From an uncultured Lachnospiraceae bacterium (GTDB lineage Bacteria; Bacillota; Clostridia; Lachnospirales; Lachnospiraceae): a DNA stretch of 11,363 nucleotides. Below, one piece after another: positions 1 through 6,709 of this stretch (positions within the stretch are counted from its first letter, which is position 1; each line of letters opens with the position of its first letter). Location of the stretch: assembly GCA_947068385.1 (NCBI GenBank), contig CAMTBF010000070.1:1-11363 (forward strand), read 5' to 3'. Below the pieces are notes generated by a model that worked only from the letters and a program-made list of their open reading frames with translations, had not been told where the DNA came from and did no database searches. The position numbers and the translations under genes were made by a program.

Positions 1-130
1 ACTTTTTTGGGGGTGGAGCGGAATCAAGTTCGGCATGAAGAATATCGGATATAACGGCAGGTTTTATACGTTTCCCTATTTCCTGGCGTTCTTTTTGAAA
101 AAATTCCTGCAGGAAAAGCGGCAGGCTTAG
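1..130 (+). CDS. 3' end of an unrecognised protein (partial)
   Basis: An open frame runs from base 2 to the stop TAG at 128-130 and gives 42 residues. These are rich in aromatic and basic residues (FWGWSGIKFGMKN near the window edge, a hydrophobic FPYFLAFFL stretch, then a charged KKFLQEKRQA end). The start lies outside the window. Codon use is ordinary for a real gene and the frame is open to the edge, so I read it as the C-terminus of a gene transcribed towards the YesN-type regulator. I do not recognise the family. The hydrophobic stretch could be a short membrane helix or a packed C-terminal helix. The stop overlaps the stop codon of the convergent regulator gene, leaving no room for a separate terminator. 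Confidence 0.5.
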   Translation, partial: LFWGWSGIKFGMKNIGYNGRFYTFPYFLAFFLKKFLQEKRQA

Positions 131-1524
131 CTCCCTTTCGCCTCCTCCCGATACTGGCTGGGGGCCATCTGCGTCTCTTTCTTGAAGACCCGGTTGAACT
201 GATAGTAATCCCCATACCCTGTCCGGTCGGCTACCTCCTGGATGGACAGCTCTGTGTGGGCCAGGAGCTCTTTCGCCAGGGCCATCCGCTTTCCTGTGAT
301 GTATTTGACATAGGTCTGGCCGGTCTTTTTCCGGAAGAAGGTGCTGAAATAGTTGGGGGAGAAGTGGAACTGCTCCGCGATGTCGGCAATCCGGATATTA
401 TTGGTAAAATTCTGGTTCACATACTCCAGCAGCTCCTTTTCCGAGGGCTCTGCCTGGCGGCCGTCCGGTGCCAACAGGGCCTTGCAGGGGGCGAACAGAG
501 CGGGTATGGAGGCATATTCTGAGATGATCTGCCGATAATCCTGTACCTGCAGCGCCTCCGCGCCCTCATAGCCGGCCTGCCGCAGAATCGACAAAAGCTC
601 CTGGTGGAGACGGTATACCCGATTCAGCATCATGCCCTTCGCACAGAACTGCTCCAGCCGGTCGATCAGATGGAGACAGAGCTCCGGATGTCCGGAATGG
701 AGGAGGTTCTGCACCTCCCGAAGAATTTCTGCCACATCCTTGTCTTCTTCCTGGCGATAGGAGACGATGCCGGGGAGGTTCCCGATGAGTGCCGTACAGT
801 ACGCAACGTCGGACTGCCTGTAGAGCTGGTACAGCTTAGAGTCTCCGTTGCCGATCAGGCTTGCGCCGCAATGGCGCCCCTGGAGGAAGGCTGTCAGAGA
901 GCTCCAGTCTTTCCGGAAGTTTTGGGAAAGCATCAGCAGCGCGGAATACTTTTCCCTGCCTGTCCGCAGGACGATGCACTGTCTGCTGCGCGGCAGGGGG
1001 GGCAGGGGATTCAGCCCGTGTTCCCCGCAGTCGAAGGTGAGGAACAGGCAGGCATGGTTGGCGGTGGCCTCCACCCACTGGCTCACTGCCACATTGCTGT
1101 GGGAATCCAGCAGGGCATAGTAGGACTCCTGATAGCTCTGTTGGCTGGATTTTTCCAGCGCGGCGCTCAGGCGCTCCAGCAGGTCTGTCAGGGCCTGGGG
1201 CTCCACAGGCTTCAATAGGTAGTCGAAAGCTCCCAGCCGCACCGCGGACTGGGCGTATTCGAACTCGGAGTAGCCGGAGACGAACACCACGAAGAGGTTC
1301 ATCGCTTCCCGGCGCAGGGCCTCCAGCAGGGCTATGCCGTCCAGCCCGGGCATGCGGATGTCGGAGAGGAGCAGGTCGGGCTGCTGCTCCCGGCACATCT
1401 CCAGGGCCTCCACGCCGTTCTGGGCCAGGCCGCATACGGTATAGCCGAAATCCTCCCAGGAGATGAGATGGATCAGGCCGTAGGCAATCCAGGGCTCATC
1501 GTCTGCAATCAACACTTTACGCAT
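127..1524 (-). CDS. YesN-type response regulator, AraC-family DNA-binding
   Basis: DNA-binding half of a two-component system; cytoplasmic. Numbered from the preferred start, the receiver domain spans about residues 1-120. It has the acidic pair in ADDE near residues 8-10, the phosphorylated Asp at about D55 (SDIRMPG), the switch Ser at about S83 (FVSGYSE) and the conserved Lys at about K105 (LLKP). A poorly conserved middle region of about 240 residues follows, as is usual for YesN proteins. The C-terminal 100 residues are an AraC domain with two helix-turn-helix units (IADIAEQFHFSPNYFS and SIQEVADRTGYGDYYQFN). The ATG at 1530 sits one base after AGGAGG, which is too close. The ATG at 1524 is seven bases from it and is preferred (465 residues; 467 from 1530). 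The gene lies downstream of the YesM-type kinase gene on the same strand but is separated from it by the 118-bp repeats. Its likely target is the divergent transporter operon. Confidence 0.93.
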   Translation of the reverse strand: MRKVLIADDEPWIAYGLIHLISWEDFGYTVCGLAQNGVEALEMCREQQPDLLLSDIRMPGLDGIALLEALRREAMNLFVVFVSGYSEFEYAQSAVRLGAFDYLLKPVEPQALTDLLERLSAALEKSSQQSYQESYYALLDSHSNVAVSQWVEATANHACLFLTFDCGEHGLNPLPPLPRSRQCIVLRTGREKYSALLMLSQNFRKDWSSLTAFLQGRHCGASLIGNGDSKLYQLYRQSDVAYCTALIGNLPGIVSYRQEEDKDVAEILREVQNLLHSGHPELCLHLIDRLEQFCAKGMMLNRVYRLHQELLSILRQAGYEGAEALQVQDYRQIISEYASIPALFAPCKALLAPDGRQAEPSEKELLEYVNQNFTNNIRIADIAEQFHFSPNYFSTFFRKKTGQTYVKYITGKRMALAKELLAHTELSIQEVADRTGYGDYYQFNRVFKKETQMAPSQYREEAKGS

Positions 1525-1531
1525 ATCCATT

Positions 1532-1537
1532 CCTCCT
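1532..1537 (-). promoter_or_regulatory. Ribosome binding site of the regulator gene; decides its start
   Basis: The minus strand reads AGGAGG at 1537-1532. It lies 1 nt from the ATG at 1530 and 7 nt from the ATG at 1524. Normal Shine-Dalgarno spacing favours 1524, which removes two residues (Met-Asp) from the longest reading. Confidence 0.75.
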
Positions 1538-1569
1538 AATTGAATCGCTGCGCGATAGCACTAAAGCGT

Positions 1570-1655
1570 GAAGTCCCTTCGGCGCACATATCCGGAGAGG
1601 AACTTTCCCGCGAAAGGGCCGCATGAAAGTTCCTCTCGTGCGCCATCGCGACTTC
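1570..1655. repeat. Large stem-loop in repeat copy 1
   Basis: The nested arms are 6 bp (1570-1575/1650-1655), 7 bp (1581-1587/1638-1644) and 13 bp (1595-1607/1625-1637), separated by short internal loops, with a 17-nt apical region. The 13-bp arm is a perfect match. Because the arms are symmetric, the structure could form in RNA from either strand or as a DNA cruciform. Confidence 0.8.
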
Positions 1656-1687
1656 CCGTAAATCGCTGCGCGATGGCACTAAAGCGT

Positions 1688-1773
1688 GAAGTCCCTTCGG
1701 CGCACATGTCCGGAGAGAAACTTTCCCGCGAAAGGGCCGCAGGAAAGTTCCTCTCGTGCGCCATCGCGACTTC
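1688..1773. repeat. Large stem-loop in repeat copy 2
   Basis: This is the same nested inverted-repeat architecture as copy 1, shifted by 118 bp. The outer arm extends outward to 8 bp (GTGAAGTC at 1686-1693 with GACTTCAC at 1768-1775). The 13-bp arm carries one A-C mismatch. Confidence 0.75.
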
Positions 1774-1838
1774 ACATGAATCGCTGCGCGATGACACTAA
1801 AGCGTGAAGTCCCCTCGGCGCACATACCCCCATTTTTC

Positions 1839-3599
1839 TTATCGGGACTCTGTGGCCGCATCCAGAATCAATTCCACCAAAGTGCCCTCCCCGGGCCTGC
1901 TGGTGATGTGTATGCCACCGGCACCGGGATAATAGAGCCGCAGCCTGTGAGCGATGTTCGCCAGACCCACCTGGTACACCTGCCCGCTGTCCGCCGGGGA
2001 CGACAGGTTGGCCTTTACCGCGGCCAGCGCCTCCTCAGTCATGCCCAGCCCATTGTCCGACACCTGGACATGTATCTGGCTGCCCTCCCTGTATAACCTT
2101 ACCCGTACCAGCCCCGGGCCCAGCTTTCCCTCCAGCCCGTGGAACACCGCGTTCTCCACCAAGGGCTGCACAATCATGCGGGGCACGGTGACAGCCCCGA
2201 TATCCGGCGCGCATTCCGTCTGAATCGTGATGCGTCCCATGAACCGATAATGGATGATCGTGCTGTACTTGGCCAGGTGGCCCAGCTCCTCCTCTATGGT
2301 GGCGAAGTTGCCTCCCTTTATCACATAGCGGAACATCATGGACAGGGACTGGGTGATTTCCATTATTTCCGTGGCCTGCCTGCTCATGGCGATGCCCCGG
2401 ATGCAGTCAAGGGTATTATAGAGGAAATGGGGATTGATCTGGCTGCGGTAGGCCAGGATCTCCATCTGCCTGGCCAGCAGCTCCGCCTCATGGCTCTGCT
2501 TTTCCTGCTCCAGCAGGGCGGCAGTCTGCCGGTGCAGGGAGCCCAGCATCTGGTTCAGGCTCTGCTCCATGCTGTAGAATTCCTCAAAGCGCTCCAGGCT
2601 TTTGTCCTGATAGGAGATTAGGGGCAGGGCATCCGTCTGGCCGGAGCGGTCGGAGGCATGGCGCATGAAATGGCTCACCTGGCGGATTGGCCGGAGCACC
2701 TGCCTCTGAAAGACGATCAGGACGCATGTGGTGATAAACAGCACAAGGAGCCAGATGAGGATGGAAGAATAAAACAGGGGCAGCATATCCCGGCTGACCA
2801 CGCCCGTCTCCAGGGTGGAGTAAAGCTTCCATCCATTTCCGGGCAGGGTGGATTCCAGCACCAGCTGTCGGCTGTCCAACAGCGTCCTGTCCAGAAGGCC
2901 GTCTTCTGTCTGCAGAGAGGGCCCCGCGCTGGCCAGCACAGCTCCGGCCTCGTCCGTGATGACCTGGGAGCAGCCCTCCAGCGCCAGATTGACCCCCAGG
3001 AGATTCTCCACGGAAGAAAGCTCCATGGTCATCACCAGCGCGCCGATCACAGGCTGTCCCTGGTTGCTGAACTGAATGACAGGAAAAGAGATGACATACA
3101 TGGGCAGGGAGATGCCGATATATTGATTAGGCGGGAAAATCAGGTCATAGGTGAGGCGCTGGGGCAGCTCGATCCGATCCGCCAGGATTACGGCTTTGTA
3201 GTTGTCACTTAAGGCGTTGCTTATGACCCGCTGGCCCTCCCGGTCATATATGGCATAGCTGGCCACGTCCGGATTCAGATAGGAAAGCACAGAGAACACC
3301 TGGCGGATTTCGTTGTTGTAGCGGTATCTGGTCTCCGGGGACTCCTCCAACAGATCCTGGATAGAAGGGCTGTACCCCAGCTCCAGGAACGTAGTTTCCA
3401 ATTCGTTGAAGTAGGCTAGCAGGAGGCCCTCGCTCTGCTCGTGGGCGGAGCGGACCAGCTGGGTGGTATGAGTCAGCATGGCGCTGTGGGCAATCTGGAT
3501 CTGTATGAGGAATGCCACCAGCACCAGTATGGCCATCCCCGCACACAGGAGGGCATACAGCCGCTGGAGGTGGGGTTTTTTGACGCGCTCGCTGTCCAT
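1839..3599 (-). CDS. YesM-type membrane sensor histidine kinase
   Basis: Sensor of the two-component pair, in the cytoplasmic membrane, 586 residues, a normal length for the family. TM1 is at about 13-36. An extracellular region of about 235 residues follows (37-272, probably Cache-like). TM2 is at about 273-297 and a HAMP linker at about 298-352. A coiled stretch leads to the His_kinase (LytS/YesM) domain with the phospho-acceptor H391 in QINPHFLYNTLD. The ATPase domain follows, with the N-box around N483 (PLVENAVFHG), the G1 box DNGLGM at 515-520 and a later VGLAN box at 544-548. The ATG at 3599 has AAGGA four bases upstream and a GAGAGG further out. The gene is the first of a minus-strand operon with the regulator, and is divergent from the binding-protein gene. 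The ligand is unknown; a sugar or the loaded binding protein is the usual inference for this arrangement. Confidence 0.95.
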   Translation of the reverse strand: MDSERVKKPHLQRLYALLCAGMAILVLVAFLIQIQIAHSAMLTHTTQLVRSAHEQSEGLLLAYFNELETTFLELGYSPSIQDLLEESPETRYRYNNEIRQVFSVLSYLNPDVASYAIYDREGQRVISNALSDNYKAVILADRIELPQRLTYDLIFPPNQYIGISLPMYVISFPVIQFSNQGQPVIGALVMTMELSSVENLLGVNLALEGCSQVITDEAGAVLASAGPSLQTEDGLLDRTLLDSRQLVLESTLPGNGWKLYSTLETGVVSRDMLPLFYSSILIWLLVLFITTCVLIVFQRQVLRPIRQVSHFMRHASDRSGQTDALPLISYQDKSLERFEEFYSMEQSLNQMLGSLHRQTAALLEQEKQSHEAELLARQMEILAYRSQINPHFLYNTLDCIRGIAMSRQATEIMEITQSLSMMFRYVIKGGNFATIEEELGHLAKYSTIIHYRFMGRITIQTECAPDIGAVTVPRMIVQPLVENAVFHGLEGKLGPGLVRVRLYREGSQIHVQVSDNGLGMTEEALAAVKANLSSPADSGQVYQVGLANIAHRLRLYYPGAGGIHITSRPGEGTLVELILDAATESR

Positions 3600-3659
3600 A
3601 GAATCCTTTTCCTCTCTGCCCCTCGCGATTTGCCTGACGGTGGGGACTTGTTGAACCCA

Positions 3660-3688
3660 ATTATAGCATCCGAAAAAGGGAAAAGCAA
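3660..3688 (-). promoter_or_regulatory. Sigma-A-type promoter for the kinase/regulator operon
   Basis: On the minus strand a perfect TATAAT lies at 3665-3660, preceded by TGC (3668-3666), which makes an extended -10. TTGCTT at 3688-3683 is a plausible -35 with a 17-bp spacer. The predicted transcript start is near 3653, giving a leader of about 54 nt before the ATG at 3599. The strong extended -10 suggests basal, activator-independent expression of the sensor pair. Confidence 0.75.
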
Positions 3689-3703
3689 ACCCGGGAGAGA
3701 AGG

Positions 3704-3741
3704 TTCGAAGAAAATGTCAGATGCTTCGAAGAAAATGCCAT
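3704..3741 (+). promoter_or_regulatory. Direct-repeat operator, candidate site for the AraC-type regulator
   Basis: TTCGAAGAAAATG occurs perfectly at 3704-3716 and again at 3725-3737, exactly 21 bp apart. Extended to 17 bp (3704-3720 and 3725-3741), the half-sites agree at 15 of 17 positions. Two same-orientation half-sites 21 bp apart, on one helix face and abutting a -35, is the arrangement of the araI1-araI2 half-sites bound by AraC. The downstream half-site ends where the weak -35 of the binding-protein promoter begins. The upstream half-site begins 15 bp beyond the -35 of the divergent kinase promoter, so it might influence both. TTCGAA is itself a palindrome, so an inverted reading (TTCGAAG...CTTCGAA) also exists. 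Confidence 0.7.
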
Positions 3742-3769
3742 ACCGGATTCGGGGAAAGCCGTGTATGAT
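3741..3769 (+). promoter_or_regulatory. Probable activator-dependent promoter of the transporter operon
   Basis: TATGAT at 3764-3769 matches the -10 consensus at five of six positions. With a 17-bp spacer the -35 would be TACCGG (3741-3746), which is poor. A weak -35 directly next to the 21-bp-spaced repeats suggests the promoter needs a bound activator. The predicted start is near 3776, with a leader of about 60 nt. Confidence 0.55.
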
Positions 3770-3837
3770 TTTATGCAGGAGGGGCGGGGACACGAAAGAA
3801 CCTCAAACCACAAATTCAAATCAGGAGGATATAAATC

Positions 3838-5616
3838 ATGAAAAAAATGAAGAAGCTATTGCCACTGCTCATGGCAGCCTGTCTGCCGCTGGGCGGACTG
3901 ACAGCCTGCGGCGATGCCGGACAGGGCGGCAGCACACCGGCGGACAACAGCGCTGCGGGCAGCGCCTCGCAGGAGGAAAGCTCTGCCGGGGAGGCGGAAG
4001 GTTCCGCAGAGAGCTCTACGGAGAGCCAGGAGGCAGCGTCAGGCGATATCGTGAACATAGACTGGTTCCTGAGCACGGGCCGGGTGCCCTCTACCTGGGA
4101 TCAGAACCAGTATGTCATGAAGACCATCACGGAGAAGACAGGGGTGACCATCGCTGCCAACACCCCCGCCCAGGACGCGGACACCAAGCTGAACCTGATG
4201 ATTGTGGACGGCAGCTTGCCGGATCTCATCACGATCACTAACGGGACCCTGATTAAGGACCTGATCGACGCGAATCTGGTCTGGGACATGCAGGAGCTGT
4301 TTGAGACCTATGTGCCGGATTCCCCGATCATCAACGGGCAGTTCCCTGAGGACATCAAGAACGCCCTGACTGCCCGGGACGGCGGCTGGTACGCCTTCCC
4401 CAGCCATATCCTCTCCGCGGACAACCTGGAGATCTGGGGCCTGAACGATGCCACCAGGCAGCGTTGGCTGGATGCTGAGTACCGCTCCAACAACGGCGTC
4501 ATCTTCAACCGGAATCTGATGGAAAAGGCCGGGGTAAAGGAAGAGGACCTGCAGACGGAGAGCGGCCTGCTGGAGGCCCTTGAGAAAGTGAAGAACGCCA
4601 ACCTGGAGGTGGACGGCGGGGCTGTCATCCCCCTGCTGTGCAACGGCAACAACTATCAGGGCAGCGGATGGCGTTCCGACGGCGGCGCTGTAGGCACATT
4701 CACCGCCATGTTCGGCGGCATGCCTGTAGATGCCGAGGGCAATTACAGGAGCCTGTATTACACGGATGAATTCAAGCATGCCGTGAAGTTCCTGAACACC
4801 TGCGCCCAGAGGGGATATGTGAACGCCAATGACTTCACCATGGACCGTGCCGCCTTTGAGGCAGCCTGCCGCTCCGGCCGGGTGTTCTGCTTTGCGGGCA
4901 ATACCGCCGACACAGGATTCTTTGACACGGATGTGAACGGATTCGATTTCTATACCCCTGGCCCGGTCTTCTCCGATGACGGGAAGAGCCCTGTTCTGGG
5001 GAAGAACAACAAGGTGGGCACCGGCTGGCTGCAGACCTTCGTCTCCAAGAAATCCGACAAGGCAGAGGCCTGCGCCAAATTCCTGGACTTCATGGCCAGC
5101 GAGGAGGGCCTGAAGCTGTGGAACTACGGCGAGGAGGGCGTGGATTATGAGTACACGGAGGATGGGCTGATCAAGCGCACCGAGGAGGGCACGAAGAAGG
5201 CCACGGACGACTCCGTCACAGGCGTGGGCGCTTTCTGGGCCTTCTGCAACCAGAACTTCGACCGCAAGTACATGGATCCCTCCACGGACAAGGGCGTGGA
5301 GCCTCAGAGCGCCTACGGCGCCAATGAGAAGACCGTGAAGTACGATTCCACGGCCCTGGCCAATCTGCCGGGAGCCTATGTGGAGAGCGATACGGCCATG
5401 AACAACATCGCCACCGCCGTAGAGAACTATGCCTCCACCACTCTGGTGCGCATCATCCTGGATGCCAAGGACGATGACTTCGACCAGCTCTACAGCGACT
5501 TCATGGCCCAGCTGGAGAAGCTGGAGCTGCCCAAGCTGGACGCGTACATCAACGAAGCAGTGCAGGAGAACTACACCACCTACGGCTATGAGAAGCCGCT
5601 CACTCCTGTGAACTAA
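3838..5616 (+). CDS. Sugar-binding lipoprotein of a CUT1 ABC transporter (LplA/YtcQ type)
   Basis: Extracellular solute-binding protein anchored to the outer face of the membrane; it captures an oligosaccharide and passes it to the two permeases. It has 592 residues. The N-terminus MKKMKK is followed by a hydrophobic stretch and a lipobox LTAC with the lipidated Cys at 24. A Ser/Glu/Ala/Gly-rich acidic linker (about 25-69) then leads into the binding domain. Early motifs such as VNIDWFLSTGRVPSTWDQ and the D/G-rich DGSLPDLITITN region fit the large (500-600 residue) LplA-like branch of the SBP_bac_1 superfamily. AGGAGG at 3823-3828 lies nine bases before the ATG. It is the first gene of the operon with both permeases and the GH51 enzyme. 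The arabino-oligosaccharide substrate is inferred from that enzyme, not from this sequence. Confidence 0.93.
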   Translation: MKKMKKLLPLLMAACLPLGGLTACGDAGQGGSTPADNSAAGSASQEESSAGEAEGSAESSTESQEAASGDIVNIDWFLSTGRVPSTWDQNQYVMKTITEKTGVTIAANTPAQDADTKLNLMIVDGSLPDLITITNGTLIKDLIDANLVWDMQELFETYVPDSPIINGQFPEDIKNALTARDGGWYAFPSHILSADNLEIWGLNDATRQRWLDAEYRSNNGVIFNRNLMEKAGVKEEDLQTESGLLEALEKVKNANLEVDGGAVIPLLCNGNNYQGSGWRSDGGAVGTFTAMFGGMPVDAEGNYRSLYYTDEFKHAVKFLNTCAQRGYVNANDFTMDRAAFEAACRSGRVFCFAGNTADTGFFDTDVNGFDFYTPGPVFSDDGKSPVLGKNNKVGTGWLQTFVSKKSDKAEACAKFLDFMASEEGLKLWNYGEEGVDYEYTEDGLIKRTEEGTKKATDDSVTGVGAFWAFCNQNFDRKYMDPSTDKGVEPQSAYGANEKTVKYDSTALANLPGAYVESDTAMNNIATAVENYASTTLVRIILDAKDDDFDQLYSDFMAQLEKLELPKLDAYINEAVQENYTTYGYEKPLTPVN

Positions 5617-5659
5617 AGCAGATTCGGCCAGTCCAAAGGGCGGCTGGCACATTACCAGC

Positions 5660-5693
5660 ATGCGCCGGGGACAGGACAATGCCCTCGGCGCAT
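5660..5693 (+). promoter_or_regulatory. Intercistronic stem-loop between binding protein and permease genes
   Basis: ATGCGCCGGGG (5660-5670) pairs with CCTCGGCGCAT (5683-5693) as an 11-bp stem with one G-T wobble and a 12-nt loop. Only TTT follows, so it is at most a weak terminator. A hairpin here, within a 130-nt gap, would fit partial termination or 3'-end protection that keeps binding-protein mRNA above permease mRNA, as known for other sugar ABC operons (inference). Confidence 0.6.
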
Positions 5694-5733
5694 TTGGATT
5701 CTACAGTTTTCCATATGAGATTTCTTATGAAAC

Positions 5734-5738
5734 GGAGG
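5734..5738 (+). promoter_or_regulatory. Ribosome binding site of the first permease; decides its start
   Basis: GGAGG at 5734-5738 is followed after eight bases by the ATG at 5747. The frame is open further upstream to an ATG at 5660. That start would lie inside the stem-loop, lacks a ribosome binding site and adds 29 residues without family character, so 5747 is the start. Confidence 0.85.
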
Positions 5739-5746
5739 TAAACATT

Positions 5747-6691
5747 ATGGCAAGAAAGAAGCGGACCGGCTCCAAGGGAATCGGGCGGGACTGGCGCACC
5801 CAGCTGGAGCTGCACGGCATGCTGCTGCCCGGCAGCCTGATGATGATCGTGTTCAGCATCCTGCCCCTGGTAGGGCTGCTGATCGCCTTTAAGGACTACA
5901 AGCCCGCCATGGGCTTCCAGGGCATCTTCACCAGCAAATTCAACCACTTTGAGAATTTCCGCCAGATCTTCATCAGCGACCAGTTCTGGCCCATGGTGCG
6001 CAACACCCTGGGAATCAACCTGATTGGCCAGGTGGTGTCCATCTTTGCTACGCTTAGTTTCGCCCTGCTGCTCAATGAGCTGGTGAACCAGAAGTTCAAG
6101 AGCATGGTGCAGACGATCACCTATATGCCCCATTTCCTCAGCTGGGTGGTGTTCGGCGGGCTTTGCATCAACCTGCTGTCCCCGGACGGCGGCTTCGTGA
6201 ACACGATTCTCACGGCGCTGCACATCGTGGAGGAGCCTGTGCTGTTTCTGGCGGACGCGAAATACTTCTGGGGCGTGGCCATCGTCACGGGGCTTTTGAA
6301 GGATCTGGGATGGGGCGCTATCCTGTACCTGGCGGCCATCTCCGGCATCGACCCCACTCTGTACGAGGCTGCCACCATAGACGGGGCCAGCCGCTGGCAG
6401 CGCATCCGCAATGTGACGGTGCCCGGCATCATGCCCACGATCATGATCATGGTCATCTTCGCCGTGGCAGGCATGCTGAACAACAATTTCACCCAGATAT
6501 ACGTCTTCCAGAATGTGCTGAACATGCCGGCCAGCCAGGTCATCGATACCTATGTGTACAATGTAGGCTTGAAGCAGTTCAATTTTGGCATCGGTACGGC
6601 GGCATCGCTGATGAAATCCGTGCTGGCGATCCTATTGCTGTTCGGGGCGAACTTCGTCTCCGGCAAGCTGACGGATTCCAGCCTGTTTTAA
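5747..6691 (+). CDS. ABC sugar transporter permease (LplB type, first subunit)
   Basis: Membrane subunit forming half of the import channel, 314 residues from the ATG at 5747. A basic cytoplasmic N-terminus (MARKKRTGSK) precedes about six membrane segments, near 24-48, 88-112, 124-147, 176-198, 229-249 and 285-306. The permease EAA loop that docks the ATPase is clear: EAATIDGASRWQRIRNVTVP starting at E207, with the conserved Gly at 213. The C-terminus is short and polar (GKLTDSSLF). The length is typical of BPD_transp_1 proteins of the LplB/YtcP group. The next permease starts 18 bases after the stop. Confidence 0.93.
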   Translation: MARKKRTGSKGIGRDWRTQLELHGMLLPGSLMMIVFSILPLVGLLIAFKDYKPAMGFQGIFTSKFNHFENFRQIFISDQFWPMVRNTLGINLIGQVVSIFATLSFALLLNELVNQKFKSMVQTITYMPHFLSWVVFGGLCINLLSPDGGFVNTILTALHIVEEPVLFLADAKYFWGVAIVTGLLKDLGWGAILYLAAISGIDPTLYEAATIDGASRWQRIRNVTVPGIMPTIMIMVIFAVAGMLNNNFTQIYVFQNVLNMPASQVIDTYVYNVGLKQFNFGIGTAASLMKSVLAILLLFGANFVSGKLTDSSLF

Positions 6692-6709
6692 GAGAAAGGA
6701 GAGAGGAAA

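Larger units (their letters stand above)
1543..1826. repeat. Tandem 118-bp repeat, about 2.4 copies, with long internal inverted repeats
   Basis: Copy 1 starts at 1543, copy 2 at 1661 and a partial copy 3 at 1779; the last stops at about 1826 after 48 bases. The period is exactly 118 bp and the copies differ at only a few positions. Each full copy holds nested inverted repeats. In copy 1, GAAGTC (1570-1575) pairs with GACTTC (1650-1655), GGCGCAC (1581-1587) with GTGCGCC (1638-1644), and GAGAGGAACTTTC (1595-1607) perfectly with 1625-1637. Each copy also starts with a small hairpin, ATCGC-TGC-GCGAT. Copy 2 extends the outer arm to 8 bp (1686-1693 with 1768-1775) but has one mismatch in the long arm. 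No T-tract follows the hairpins on either strand, so they are not classical terminators. The block fills the gap between kinase and regulator genes and would be transcribed into their shared mRNA. As 118 is not a multiple of 3, no reading frame is kept from copy to copy, so short ORFs here are not genes. It resembles a dispersed intergenic palindromic element (inference). Confidence 0.9.

Noticed and set aside
1543..1826. The tandem repeats as a CRISPR array
   Set aside because: The units are 118 bp, directly abutting and near-identical throughout, with no unique spacers and no cas genes nearby.
1536..1833. Short open frames on both strands inside the 118-bp repeats
   Set aside because: The repeat period is not a multiple of three, so frames change from copy to copy. 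The encoded peptides are just translated repeat with inverted-repeat constraint.
3600..3837. A catabolite-repression (cre) site in the divergent promoter region
   Set aside because: I looked for the CcpA consensus on both strands and found no convincing match, so none is called.
4039..5679. A 546-codon open frame on the minus strand opposite the binding-protein gene
   Set aside because: It is a GC-rich shadow of a well-supported lipoprotein gene, with no family character and no convincing ribosome binding site.
5660..5746. An upstream ATG at 5660 extending the first permease by 29 residues
   Set aside because: That ATG lies in the intercistronic stem-loop without a ribosome binding site, while the ATG at 5747 has GGAGG at ideal spacing and gives the usual permease N-terminus.
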